Part shown: positions 1 through 8,109 of the stretch, in pieces
How positions within the stretch are numbered: the first letter of the stretch is position 1
Layout of the letters: every line of letters begins with the position of its first letter
NCBI RefSeq assembly: GCF_900156155.1
Contig: NZ_FTMD01000007.1
Span: 202,952-266,951, forward strand
DNA length: 64,000 nucleotides
Source of the DNA: Aromatoleum tolulyticum
Lineage (GTDB): Bacteria; Pseudomonadota; Gammaproteobacteria; Burkholderiales; Rhodocyclaceae
Reading direction: 5' to 3'
Program-made: the position numbers and the translations under genes
The notes under the pieces: generated by a model
Told to the model about the DNA's origin: nothing
Database searches by the model: none
The model's input: only the letters and a program-made list of their open reading frames with translations

Positions 1-411
1 GATCCGCTGTTTGAACATTCCGCTGACCGTGCCATAGGGCTTCTGCGTGCCTTCGGGTATGCGCACTGCGAGCACGGTGCCGGTGCCCTCCGGAACGCGG
101 AGTTCGATGATTTCGGCGTCGATTCCGGGCTTGGTTCCAGCGTAGATGCCTTTGCGGAACATGTCGAGGTCGTAGCCCGCAGCGCCGTGGATAGCCTGAG
201 CGCGCCCGCGAACCTTGTCGGACGCACCGAATACCACAACCCCGCCGGATCCGTTCGCAAAGCACGAGGCGTATTCGCAGGCTACTCGCAGGTCCTCCTT
301 TGGACCTTGCCACGGCTTGAAGTCGAGGAACTGGCTCTCCAGATCATCGGCGGTGCAATGCTCTAACGCATCGAGTAAGTGGAGGAGTTCGGTGCAGTCC
401 GGAACGCTCAT
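1..411 (-). CDS. AlbA_2-type (Schlafen-like) DNA-binding/ATPase protein, N-terminal part; 3' end outside window
   Basis: The reading frame is open for 137 codons from the ATG at 411 to the window edge, so only the N-terminus is present. It carries the features of the AlbA_2 (divergent AAA-4) domain: FLDFKPWQG near residue 28, then CEYASCFANGSGGVVVFGAS, then an RVPEGTG strand. Such proteins are often transcriptional regulators or parts of defence and mobile modules; the role here is unknown. The start overlaps the TGA of a tiny upstream frame (408-410), which suggests translational coupling; no good ribosome site precedes this ATG. Base composition is visibly less GC-rich than the genes to the right, consistent with acquisition by transfer. 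The domain call rests on motif recognition only. Confidence 0.6.
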   Translation of the reverse strand, partial: MSVPDCTELLHLLDALEHCTADDLESQFLDFKPWQGPKEDLRVACEYASCFANGSGGVVVFGASDKVRGRAQAIHGAAGYDLDMFRKGIYAGTKPGIDAEIIELRVPEGTGTVLAVRIPEGTQKPYGTVSGMFKQRI

Positions 412-526
412 AGGGATTCGTCCATCATCAACTCCGCCACTGGCAGGCGCACGGGCCGGAGGTCAGACGCTGCGGCAGGGGGGCGCGCAGGGCGGAGAGG
501 GATTCTATTTCGAAATTGGTCTTCAT
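408..526 (-). other. possible small gene split by a frameshift at a 6-G run, upstream of the AlbA_2 gene
   Basis: An ATG at 524-526 has a well-placed ribosome site (AAAGG, 7 bases upstream) and starts MKTNFEIESLSALRA. This frame stops at 428. Shifting frame at the run of six G (478-483 on the plus strand) joins it to a second frame ending RLPVAELMMDESL, whose TGA at 408-410 overlaps the ATG of the AlbA_2 gene. Read this way it would encode about 39 residues. Either a real frameshift mutation, a programmed shift, a sequencing error, or chance. I do not recognise the product. Confidence 0.3.
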
Positions 527-999
527 TCGTGCGCCTTTCCAACTTCTCTGCCCTATCCGATCCGCACGAAGAGTCGAGTTTCGTAAGCAAGAAAGTCCAT
601 ATTCAAACTTGAAACCTGAACTAAGGAAGAGCTTCAGGTCGGGTGTTGAACACGAACACAGGTTTCGCGGATAGCCCCTGATCATCTAGATGCTGTGCTC
701 TGGTTCAAGAGGAGACTAGGCAGCAGGGGTACATGCAGTCCTTACATGGGATGCACGGATGCGGGGCAAGTGCAGGAACGGCCGATTGGATGCCTTGGGT
801 CGGGGCGGGCGGTAGAATGGGCGGTCCCTTTCTCTGGACGTTCCCATTAGTGTATCCATCTCGTGATTCGATGGTGCGGACGCGCAAGACATACGTGACT
901 TCAGCGCGAGTTCCATATTCTGCACCAGGAAGTGAATGGTTATACTGGTACGATGTAATGCATCGGGCATGTCCGGGCGAGCTGCCGGGGTGCTCCCAT
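527..999. other. intergenic region, no gene recognised
   Basis: About 470 bases between the minus-strand AlbA_2 module and the parS-like site. Open frames here (for example 705-1283 minus and 733-1011 plus) show no recognisable domain, lack convincing starts and overlap tauE or one another. No tRNA fold or convincing terminator was seen. Confidence 0.5.
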
Positions 1000-1015
1000 T
1001 GTTCCACGTGAAACA
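1000..1015. other. parS: parS-like centromere site 1
   Basis: The 16-mer TGTTCCACGTGAAACA matches the widely conserved chromosomal parS consensus (TGTTNCACGTGAAACA) at every fixed base. It is palindromic except for one pair. It lies 9 bases before the tauE start. ParB binds such sites and spreads to organise the origin-proximal chromosome. A second identical copy lies 811 bases further on. No parA or parB gene is in the window. Confidence 0.8.
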
Positions 1016-1023
1016 GGACCACG

Positions 1024-1803
1024 ATGCTCGACTCTGAGTGGCTGTTCGTCGGTCTCGGCCTGGCGGCCTTCTTTGCCGGTGTCGTGGATGCTGTTGTCGG
1101 CGGGGGCGGCCTGATCCAGATTCCGGCCTTGTTCTCGGCCTTTCCGAACGGGAGTCCGGCGACGCTGTTCGGGACGAACAAGTTGTCGAGCGTTGTCGGC
1201 ACCACCAGTGCGGCGATCCAGTATGGCAGGCGGGTGGCCATCCCGTGGCGGGTGGCTCTGCCGGGGGCGCTCGCCGCCTTCATCGGTTCCTGGTTCGGCG
1301 CGCGGACCGTCGCCTACCTGTCACCGGAGTTGCTGCGCCCGCTGGTGCTCGGGCTGCTGATTCTCGTCGCGATCTACACTTTCCGGCGCAAGGATTTCGG
1401 TACCGGCGGCGACGTGCTGCTCGACGGGCGCCGGTCAGTGGTGGTGGCGCTGGGGATCGGGGCGGTGATCGGTTTCTACGACGGTTTCTTCGGGCCGGGC
1501 ACCGGGAGCTTTCTGATCTTCCTGTTTGTCCGACTGCTCGGCATGGATTTCCTGCGAGCTTCGGTGAGCGCGAAGATTCTCAACGTTTCCACCAACGTCG
1601 CCGCGATCCTGTTCTTCGCGAGCTCGGTCGAGCTGCTGTGGGCGGTGGCTGCAGTGATGGCTTCGTGCAACCTGGCGGGGGCGCTGGTGGGATCGCGCCT
1701 GGCGCTGCGGCACGGGGCGGGCTTCGTGCGCAGGATGTTTCTCGGCGTGCTGTGTGTGCTGATCGGGAAGATTGCGTATGACCTCGTCACACGCCTGCAT
1801 TGA
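1024..1803 (+). CDS. TauE/SafE family membrane permease (UPF0721)
   Basis: A 259-residue integral membrane protein with about eight hydrophobic segments and the family signatures AGVVDAVVGGGGLIQIPAL near the N-terminus and GFYDGFFGPGTGSFLIF in the middle, which is the internal repeat typical of TauE/SafE (also called TSUP) transporters. Members are proposed to move sulfite, sulfonates or other organosulfur anions across the inner membrane; the substrate cannot be told from sequence. The ATG at 1024 follows a CAGGA-type ribosome site. The gene is bracketed by two parS-like 16-mers, one just upstream and one 7 bases after its stop codon, and is followed by the speE-like gene on the same strand. 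Confidence 0.85.
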   Translation: MLDSEWLFVGLGLAAFFAGVVDAVVGGGGLIQIPALFSAFPNGSPATLFGTNKLSSVVGTTSAAIQYGRRVAIPWRVALPGALAAFIGSWFGARTVAYLSPELLRPLVLGLLILVAIYTFRRKDFGTGGDVLLDGRRSVVVALGIGAVIGFYDGFFGPGTGSFLIFLFVRLLGMDFLRASVSAKILNVSTNVAAILFFASSVELLWAVAAVMASCNLAGALVGSRLALRHGAGFVRRMFLGVLCVLIGKIAYDLVTRLH

Positions 1804-1810
1804 GCGCTGC

Positions 1811-1826
1811 TGTTCCACGTGAAACA
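1811..1826. other. parS: parS-like centromere site 2
   Basis: Second identical TGTTCCACGTGAAACA 16-mer, located between the stop of tauE (1803) and the probable ATG of the speE-like gene (1842). It would fall inside the coding region if the alternative TTG start at 1800 of that gene were used, which supports the downstream ATG. See site 1 for the role. Confidence 0.8.
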
Positions 1827-1841
1827 GTTGTCCGGGGAGAG

Positions 1842-2741
1842 ATGATGAAAGACGACGAGAGGCCGGTAGAGCCGCTCCCTACCTCAGACACGCTGATCGA
1901 GGAGCTCGACCCGCACCACGGCTTCTTCTGTCGCGGTGCGCGCTTGCTGGAGGCGGGCCGGTCGCGCTACCAGCGCTACGAGGTGTGGGACACGCCGACC
2001 TTCGGCAGGCTCTTCCGCCTCGACGGCAGCCTGATGAGCGCCGAGCGCGACGAGTTCGTGTACCACGAGAATCTCGTGCATGTGCCCGCGCTGTGCCATC
2101 CGGCGCCGCGTCGTGCGCTGGTGGTCGGTGGCGGCGATGGCGGTTCGGCACGGGAGCTGCTCAGGCATCCGGACATCGAGCGGGTGGTCGTCGTCGAGCT
2201 CGACGAACAGGTGGTCGAGTTGGCGCGCCGCCATCTCGGGGCGATCCACCAGGGGGCGTTCGACGATCCGCGCACCGAGCTGCATATCGGCGACGGCCTG
2301 GACTACGTGCGCGGCGCGGTCGCGGCGGGCGAGGTCTTCGACCTGATCGTGCTCGACCTCACCGAGCCGGGCGAGGGGCCGGCCGCGGCGCTGTACCGCG
2401 AACCCTTCCTCGCCGATTGCCGTACGCTGCTGCACGGGGAGGGGGCGCTGACGCTGCACCTCGGTGCGCCGTGGCGGCAGGCGGAGCAGGTGCGTGCGCT
2501 GGTGCAGCGGCTGCGCACGGTGTTCGCGATCGTGCGGCCGTATTTCATGTTCATCCCGCTGTACGGCGGGCTGTGGGGCTTGGCGTGCGCGTCGGAGCGC
2601 GTCGATCCGCAGGCGCGTTCGGCCTCGGCGATCGACGCGGAGCTCGTGCGCAGGGGGATCGCGGGTCTGCGGTATTACAATGGCGAGGTCCACGCCGGGC
2701 AGTTCGCCCAGCCGAATTTTCTGCGCGAACTGCTCGCATGA
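1842..2741 (+). CDS. speE: polyamine aminopropyltransferase-like protein (spermidine synthase family)
   Basis: About 299 residues with a class I methyltransferase-like Rossmann fold of the spermidine synthase family: the nucleotide loop GGGDGGSARELLRHP, the acidic VVVVELDEQ strand, GDGLDYVR, and LDLTEPGEGPAAALY, equivalent to the active-site D-x-x-D/E-P-x-GP region. Family members transfer an aminopropyl group from decarboxylated S-adenosylmethionine to putrescine; some relatives have other acceptors, so the substrate is inferred. The open frame extends to a TTG at 1800, but the ATGATG at 1842/1845 has the GGGGAGA ribosome site and leaves the parS-like site untranslated. A short gap separates it from rsmB on the same strand. 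Confidence 0.75.
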   Translation: MMKDDERPVEPLPTSDTLIEELDPHHGFFCRGARLLEAGRSRYQRYEVWDTPTFGRLFRLDGSLMSAERDEFVYHENLVHVPALCHPAPRRALVVGGGDGGSARELLRHPDIERVVVVELDEQVVELARRHLGAIHQGAFDDPRTELHIGDGLDYVRGAVAAGEVFDLIVLDLTEPGEGPAAALYREPFLADCRTLLHGEGALTLHLGAPWRQAEQVRALVQRLRTVFAIVRPYFMFIPLYGGLWGLACASERVDPQARSASAIDAELVRRGIAGLRYYNGEVHAGQFAQPNFLRELLA

Positions 2742-2766
2742 GCTTTTCGCGAGCGAGTCCCAAGTT

Positions 2767-4098
2767 TTGAAGAATCACAGACCGAACCGATCTCCGCGAC
2801 CCGAGCCCCGTTCCGATGTCCTGCCGGCCGACAGCCTGGCGTTCAGCTTCAGCTGCGCCGCGGCGCTCGTTGAATCGGTGCTGGCCGGGGCGAACCTCAC
2901 CGATGCGTTCGAGGGAATGCTCGCGCAGCATCCCGACTGGCCCGACGCGACGCGCGGCGCCGTACGCGATCTGGCGTGGGGCACGCTGCGCGACTATGGG
3001 CGCGGCGATGCAGTGTTGCGCCGCCTGCTGCACAAGCCGCTGCCGGAGGCGATCCACGCCTTGCTGCTGGTCGCGCTGCATCGTCTCGAGACCCGTCCGG
3101 AGCAGGCGCATACCGTCGTGAATCAGGCGGTCGAAGCCGCTGCGGCGCTGATGGCGCCGTTGAAGGGGGTCGTGAACGGGGTGCTGCGCAATCGCCAGCG
3201 CAACGCCGCCGAGCTCGATGCGGAGCTGGTCGCTGACCAGGCGGCGTATTACCGCCACCCGTCATGGTGGATCGAGCGCCTGCGCGCGTCCTTCCCCGAC
3301 GACTGGCAGGCGGCGCTCGCCGCCGGCAACGAACGGCCGCCGATGGGTCTGCGCGTGAATCGCCTGCGTGGCGGCGTCGATGCGTACGTGCAGGAGCTGG
3401 AGGCGGCCGGGCTGGGCCACCGGCGTCTTGGGAACGATGCGCTGGTGCTTGAGCGGCCGGTGGCCGTCGCGACGCTGCCGGGTTTTGCCGCAGGCCGCGT
3501 GTCGGTGCAGGATGCGGGGGCGCAGTGGGCTGCGCGTTGGCTCGATCTCGCGGCGGGTCAGCGGGTGCTGGACGCCTGTGCCGCGCCGGGCGGCAAGTCG
3601 GCACACATCCTCGAGACCGCGCCGGTCGAGCTGCTGTCGCTGGAGCTGGACCCGGTGCGCACCCGGCGCATCGCCGACAACTTCGCGCGGCTGGGGCTGG
3701 CGGGCGAGGTGCGCACCGCCGATTGCCGCGAGCGCGCGAAATGGTGGGACGGGCGGCCTTTCGACCGCATCCTCGCCGACGTGCCGTGCTCGGCCTCGGG
3801 GGTGGCGCGCCGCCATCCGGACATCAAGTGGCTGCGCCGTGCCGACGACATCGCGCGCTTCGCCGCGCAGCAGGCGGAGATCCTCGACGCGCTGTGGCCG
3901 ACGCTCGCGCCGGGCGGCAGGCTGCTGTACGTGACCTGCTCGGTGTTCGACGAGGAGAACGCGCGCCAGATCGCGCGCTTCTGCGCCCGCCACGCCGATG
4001 CGCAGCGGGCGGACATCGACGGCCGGCCCGAGTGCCAGCTCCTGCCGCACGCGGACCACGACGGGTTCTATTATGCGCTGCTCGCCAAGCGTGCCTGA
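2767..4098 (+). CDS. rsmB: 16S rRNA (cytosine-967-C5)-methyltransferase RsmB
   Basis: About 443 residues, close to the usual RsmB length of roughly 430. An N-terminal NusB-like helical domain is followed by an RsmF/NOL1-type methyltransferase domain with the SAM loop DACAAPGGKSAHILE, the catalytic motif DVPCSASGVARRHPDIKW and the second-cysteine motif YVTCSVFDEEN. It methylates C967 of 16S rRNA in the cytoplasm. The start is uncertain because the frame is open far upstream over speE; there is no ATG near the expected N-terminus, and the TTG at 2767 is the best candidate I see. In many betaproteobacteria it heads the DUF4390-ntrYX run seen here. Its stop codon overlaps the next gene. Confidence 0.88.
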   Translation: MKNHRPNRSPRPEPRSDVLPADSLAFSFSCAAALVESVLAGANLTDAFEGMLAQHPDWPDATRGAVRDLAWGTLRDYGRGDAVLRRLLHKPLPEAIHALLLVALHRLETRPEQAHTVVNQAVEAAAALMAPLKGVVNGVLRNRQRNAAELDAELVADQAAYYRHPSWWIERLRASFPDDWQAALAAGNERPPMGLRVNRLRGGVDAYVQELEAAGLGHRRLGNDALVLERPVAVATLPGFAAGRVSVQDAGAQWAARWLDLAAGQRVLDACAAPGGKSAHILETAPVELLSLELDPVRTRRIADNFARLGLAGEVRTADCRERAKWWDGRPFDRILADVPCSASGVARRHPDIKWLRRADDIARFAAQQAEILDALWPTLAPGGRLLYVTCSVFDEENARQIARFCARHADAQRADIDGRPECQLLPHADHDGFYYALLAKRA

Positions 4099-4654
4099 GC
4101 GGCTGAGGCGCGCGCTCGCTGCCGTCGTGCTGTGCCTGCTGGTGCCGCTCGCGGCACTTGCCGAGGGGCGCATCGATTACGCCGAAATCGTGCCGGGCGA
4201 CGAGGGTTATGTTGTCAATGCCGACATCGACCTCGAGCTCAATCCGCGCCTGGTCGAAGCCGTCAATCGCGGCGTATCGCTGTATTTCAGCGCACAGTTC
4301 GTCGTCGAGCGCGACCGCTGGTACTGGCTCGACGAGGTCGTCGCCGAGCGCTCGCTGAATTTCCGCCTCACCTACAACGCGATCGCACGCAGCTACCGGC
4401 TGTCGGTCGGCAACTTCCACCAGAGTTTCGAGACCCTGGAGTCCGCGGTGCGCACGATGCAGCGCATCCGCAACTGGCTGATCGCGCCCGCTGGCGACCT
4501 CAAGACCGGCACCACGTATCGTGCCGCGCTGCGCTTCCAGCTCGACACCAGCCTGCTGCCCAGGCCCTTCCAGGTCACGGCGATCGGCAGCCGCGACTGG
4601 AACCTCACCACCGACTGGCAGCGCTGGACCTTCCTCGCAGGCGGCAATCCATGA
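4088..4654 (+). CDS. DUF4390 domain exported protein, unknown function
   Basis: About 188 residues: a hydrophobic signal segment (ALAAVVLCLLVPLAALA) then a soluble domain with YWLDEVVAERSLNFRLTYN and WNLTTDWQRWTFLAGGNP, typical of the DUF4390 proteins that sit between rsmB and ntrY in Rhodocyclales and relatives. The GTG at 4088 overlaps the end of rsmB; an ATG at 4073 is an alternative start. The stop codon overlaps the ntrY ATG (ATGA), implying coupled translation. The conserved position suggests a link to NtrY signalling in the periplasm, but no function is established that I can name. Confidence 0.75.
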   Translation, partial: SVPERLRRALAAVVLCLLVPLAALAEGRIDYAEIVPGDEGYVVNADIDLELNPRLVEAVNRGVSLYFSAQFVVERDRWYWLDEVVAERSLNFRLTYNAIARSYRLSVGNFHQSFETLESAVRTMQRIRNWLIAPAGDLKTGTTYRAALRFQLDTSLLPRPFQVTAIGSRDWNLTTDWQRWTFLAGGNP

Positions 4655-6765
4655 AGCGCACGCTCCTCGTCGTGGTCGCGGCGATCGCCGGCATCTCGCT
4701 GTTCCTGCTCGCGTCGGCGACCTCGAATACGGACCTCTTCGCGGCAAGCTATCCCTACCTGCTCGCGATCAACGGTGCGATCGTCGTCGCGCTGCTCGGG
4801 CTCGTCGCTTTCCAGTTGCGCCGCCTGTGGCGCGAGTACCGCACGCGCCAGTTCGGTTCGCGCCTGAAGTACCGCCTGATGCTGATGTTCGCGCTGATGG
4901 CGCTGGTGCCGGGCGTCGTGGTGTATGCCGTGTCGCTGCAGTTCGTCGTGCGCAGTATCGAGTCGTGGTTCGACGTGCGCGTCGATTCCGCGCTCGAGGG
5001 CGGAATCGCGCTGGGGCAGAATGCGCTCGACTACCTCACCAGCCAGGTCAGCGACAAGGCACGCGAGATGGCGCTCGACCTCGAGGGGGTCGAGCCGGTG
5101 CCGCCGACCCTGCTCAACCGTCTGCGCGAACAGGCGGGCGTCGGCAGCGCGACCGTGATCGGGCCCTCGGGTCAGGTCGTGGCAACCGTCTCGGACGGCC
5201 TCGGCGGACTCTTTCCCGAGCTCCCCAGTGCCGCGCAGCTGCGCGAGGCCCGCCAGACGCAGCGCTACCACGTCGTCGACAGCCGCGCGGGCGCAGGCCT
5301 GACGATACGCGTCGTGGTGCCCATCCCGTCGCGCACGCTCAACATGGATACCCACTACCTGCAGCTCATGCAGGCGGTGCCGGAGTCTTTCGTGCGCAAC
5401 GCGGAGGCGGTGCAGGAGGCCTATCGCGAATACCAGCAGCTGACGCTCGGTCGCGCGGGGCTGAACCGCATCTACACGCTGACCCTGACGCTGACCCTGC
5501 TGGTCGCTCTGCTCGCGGCGGTGGCGGTGGCCTTCGTGCTGTCGCGGCGGCTGGCGGCGCCGCTGCTGATCCTAGCCGAGGGCACGCAGGCGGTGGCGCA
5601 GGGCGACTTCAGTCCGCGCCAGGCGCTGCCGGCACGCGACGAGCTGGGGGTGCTGACGCAGTCCTTCAACCGCATGACGCGCCAGCTCGTGGAGGCGCGC
5701 GATCTCGCCGAGCGCAACCGTGCCGCGGTCGAATCGTCGCGTGCCTACCTCGAGAGCGTGCTGGCGAACCTGTCGACCGGGGTGCTGGCGTTCGCCGCCG
5801 ACGGCAAGCTGCGGGCGGCCAACGCCGGCGCGATGGCGATCCTGCAGGACGAGCTGGAGGGCTACGAGGAACTCACGCTGACCCAGTGGCCGAAGCATCA
5901 TGGCTTTCGCGATGCACTGGTGAAGGGCTTCGCCGATAACGCCGGCGACTGGCACGAGGAGCTGGAGCTGGTGTCGCACGAGGGGGCATCGCAGACCTTG
6001 CTGATCCATGGAGCGCGCCTGCCGCAGGCCTCGGGTGGGGGTCTGGTGGTGGTGTTCGACGACATTTCGCGCCTGATTGCCGCGCAGCGCACGGCGGCAT
6101 GGGCGGAGGTGGCGCGCCGGCTGGCGCACGAGATCAAGAATCCGCTCACGCCAATCCAGCTTTCGGCCGAGCGGCTCGCGTACAAGCTCGCGGACCGTCT
6201 CGACGACGAGGGGCGCGAGGTGCTCGAGCGCGGCACCCGCACGATCGTGAACCAGGTCGAGGCGATGAAAAACATGGTGAACGATTTCCGGGATTATGCG
6301 AAGCTCCCGAGTCCGGTGCTCGGTCGCCTCGACCTCAACGCGCTGGTCGGCGAGGTGCTGAACCTGTACGAGAGCTCGCCGGTGATGATCCGCGCCGAGC
6401 TGGGGCGCAACCTGCCGCCGGTGGCGGGCGACGCGAGCCAGATCCGGCAGGTGATCCACAACCTGCTGCAGAATGCGGAGGACGCGCTCGCCGGCCAGGA
6501 AGACGGCGTGGTCACGCTGACGACGCGCCTGGAAGGCGATCGGGTGGCGCTGCAGTTGCGCGACAACGGGCCGGGCTTCCCGGCGCAGCTGCTGACGCGC
6601 GCGTTCGAGCCGTACTTCACGACCAAGAGCCGCGGGACGGGCCTGGGTCTGGCGATGGTGAAGAAGATCATCGACGAACATGGTGGCGAGGTTCGCCTGC
6701 TGAACGGCGAAACCGGCGGGGCCGAAGTGCGCATCCGCCTGCGCCTCGCCACCGCGGAAATGTGA
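4651..6765 (+). CDS. ntrY: nitrogen/redox-related sensor histidine kinase NtrY
   Basis: A 704-residue membrane kinase. Order of parts: two N-terminal membrane segments, a linker helix, a periplasmic region of about 200 residues, a third membrane segment near residue 280 (LTLTLTLLVALLAAVAVAFV), HAMP, a PAS domain, then the phospho-acceptor box ARRLAHEIKNPLTPIQLSAE, N box VIHNLLQNAEDAL, DNGPGFP, and TGLGLAMVKKIIDEHGG. All catalytic boxes look intact. It phosphorylates NtrX, encoded 10 bases downstream. NtrY/NtrX homologues control nitrogen use and respiration or envelope functions in different proteobacteria, so the exact signal here is unknown. The start follows from the ATGA overlap with the DUF4390 gene. 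Confidence 0.9.
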   Translation: MKRTLLVVVAAIAGISLFLLASATSNTDLFAASYPYLLAINGAIVVALLGLVAFQLRRLWREYRTRQFGSRLKYRLMLMFALMALVPGVVVYAVSLQFVVRSIESWFDVRVDSALEGGIALGQNALDYLTSQVSDKAREMALDLEGVEPVPPTLLNRLREQAGVGSATVIGPSGQVVATVSDGLGGLFPELPSAAQLREARQTQRYHVVDSRAGAGLTIRVVVPIPSRTLNMDTHYLQLMQAVPESFVRNAEAVQEAYREYQQLTLGRAGLNRIYTLTLTLTLLVALLAAVAVAFVLSRRLAAPLLILAEGTQAVAQGDFSPRQALPARDELGVLTQSFNRMTRQLVEARDLAERNRAAVESSRAYLESVLANLSTGVLAFAADGKLRAANAGAMAILQDELEGYEELTLTQWPKHHGFRDALVKGFADNAGDWHEELELVSHEGASQTLLIHGARLPQASGGGLVVVFDDISRLIAAQRTAAWAEVARRLAHEIKNPLTPIQLSAERLAYKLADRLDDEGREVLERGTRTIVNQVEAMKNMVNDFRDYAKLPSPVLGRLDLNALVGEVLNLYESSPVMIRAELGRNLPPVAGDASQIRQVIHNLLQNAEDALAGQEDGVVTLTTRLEGDRVALQLRDNGPGFPAQLLTRAFEPYFTTKSRGTGLGLAMVKKIIDEHGGEVRLLNGETGGAEVRIRLRLATAEM

Positions 6766-6775
6766 TTAGTGACAG

Positions 6776-8020
6776 ATGGCAAACATACTTATCGTTGACG
6801 ACGAAGTCGGTATCCGCGAACTCTTGTCGGAGATCCTGCGCGACGAAGGGCACGACGTGGCGCTGGCGGAGAACGCCGCCGCGGCGCGCGCGGTGCGCAA
6901 TGCGCGGCGTCCGGACCTGGTGCTGCTGGATATCTGGATGCCCGATACCGACGGCATAACGCTGCTGAAGGAGTGGTCGGCCAACGGCCAGCTCAACATG
7001 CCGGTCGTGATGATGTCGGGACACGGCACGATCGACACCGCGGTCGAGGCGACGCGCATCGGCGCGATCGACTATCTCGAGAAGCCGATCGGCCTGCAGA
7101 AACTGCTGTCGGCGGTGAAGCGCGGCCTGCAGCGCCCCGCCGCACCCGGTGCGCCGGCGCCGCTGACGCTCGCGGCCTTCACGCGCTCGGCGCCGCTGCG
7201 CGAACTGGCGCGGCTGGTGCAGCAGGTGGTGGTCAATTCGCGCGTGCTGCTGCTGCGCGTGGGGCAGGGAAGTATCGCGGAACTCGCCGCGCGCAGCGTG
7301 CAGCCGAAGGCGTCGCCGTGGCTGGACCTCGCTGCCGTGTCGGCGCCGCTGGACGTGAACCAGCTGCAGGCCTGCCAGGGCGGGGTGCTGTTCGTCGGCG
7401 AGCTCGCGCGCCTGTCGCGCACGCAGCAGAAGAACCTCGCTTTCGCGCTGGAACGGCTGGAGCGCTACGACCTGCGCCTGGTCGTCGCGACCGACCACAC
7501 GCTGGAGTCGCTGGTGCGCGAAGGCTGGGAGGAGTCGCTTGCGGTCCGCCTGTTCGAGGTGAGCCTCGCGCCGCCCTCGCTCGCGGACGTGCGCGACGAT
7601 CTGCCGGAGATCGCCGCGCAGCTCCTGCTGCACCTCGTGGAGGCCGGCGAGGTGCCGCGTCGCCATTTCTCGACGGCGGCGTTGAATGCGCTGCGCGCGC
7701 AGCCCTGGCCGGGCGGCTATGCGGAACTGCGGGCGGCGGTGAAGTCGCTGGCGCTGGGGACGCTGGACGAGGAGGTTGCGCTGACCGACGTGCGCAGGCT
7801 GCTGATCCCGGCCAGCGAGGGGGCGGTCGCGGTATCGCTCGACCAGCCGCTGCGCGAGGCGCGCGAGGCTTTCGAGCGCCTGTACTTCGAGCACCACCTG
7901 CGCCTCGAAGGCAGCAACATGACGCGGCTCGCGGAGAAGAGCGGCCTCGAGCGCACGCACCTGTACCGCAAGCTCAAGCAACTGGGCCTGCACGGCAGCC
8001 GACGCACCGAGGAAACCTGA
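6776..8020 (+). CDS. ntrX: response regulator NtrX with a degenerate AAA+ domain
   Basis: A 414-residue protein: an intact receiver domain (VDDE, phospho-acceptor Asp52 in LVLLDIWMPD, conserved Lys in YLEKPIGL), a central region, and a C-terminal Fis-type helix-turn-helix (NMTRLAEKSGLERTHLYRKL). The central region is recognisable as an AAA+ enhancer-binding domain by its order and length, but the Walker A loop is replaced by LLLRVGQGSI, Walker B reads GGVLFVGELARLS with Gly for the acidic residue, and no GAFTGA loop is present. It should therefore bind DNA and accept phosphate but not activate sigma-54 polymerase. It forms an operon with ntrY. Confidence 0.88.
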   Translation: MANILIVDDEVGIRELLSEILRDEGHDVALAENAAAARAVRNARRPDLVLLDIWMPDTDGITLLKEWSANGQLNMPVVMMSGHGTIDTAVEATRIGAIDYLEKPIGLQKLLSAVKRGLQRPAAPGAPAPLTLAAFTRSAPLRELARLVQQVVVNSRVLLLRVGQGSIAELAARSVQPKASPWLDLAAVSAPLDVNQLQACQGGVLFVGELARLSRTQQKNLAFALERLERYDLRLVVATDHTLESLVREGWEESLAVRLFEVSLAPPSLADVRDDLPEIAAQLLLHLVEAGEVPRRHFSTAALNALRAQPWPGGYAELRAAVKSLALGTLDEEVALTDVRRLLIPASEGAVAVSLDQPLREAREAFERLYFEHHLRLEGSNMTRLAEKSGLERTHLYRKLKQLGLHGSRRTEET

Positions 8021-8109
8021 GGGATTGAGGCGGCCGCACAACAGTCCCGCTGCGCGGGCCGAGCGCTCGCGTAGAATCAGGCTTCCATAATGCTCGGGGC
8101 GTCTTTCAG

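Noticed and set aside
705..1283. Minus-strand open frame overlapping the start of tauE
   Set aside because: Low-complexity residues, no domain, overlaps a well-supported permease gene and the parS-like site.
1800..1841. TTG start at 1800 for the speE-like gene
   Set aside because: It would translate through the second parS-like site and ignores the ATG at 1842 with a good ribosome site.
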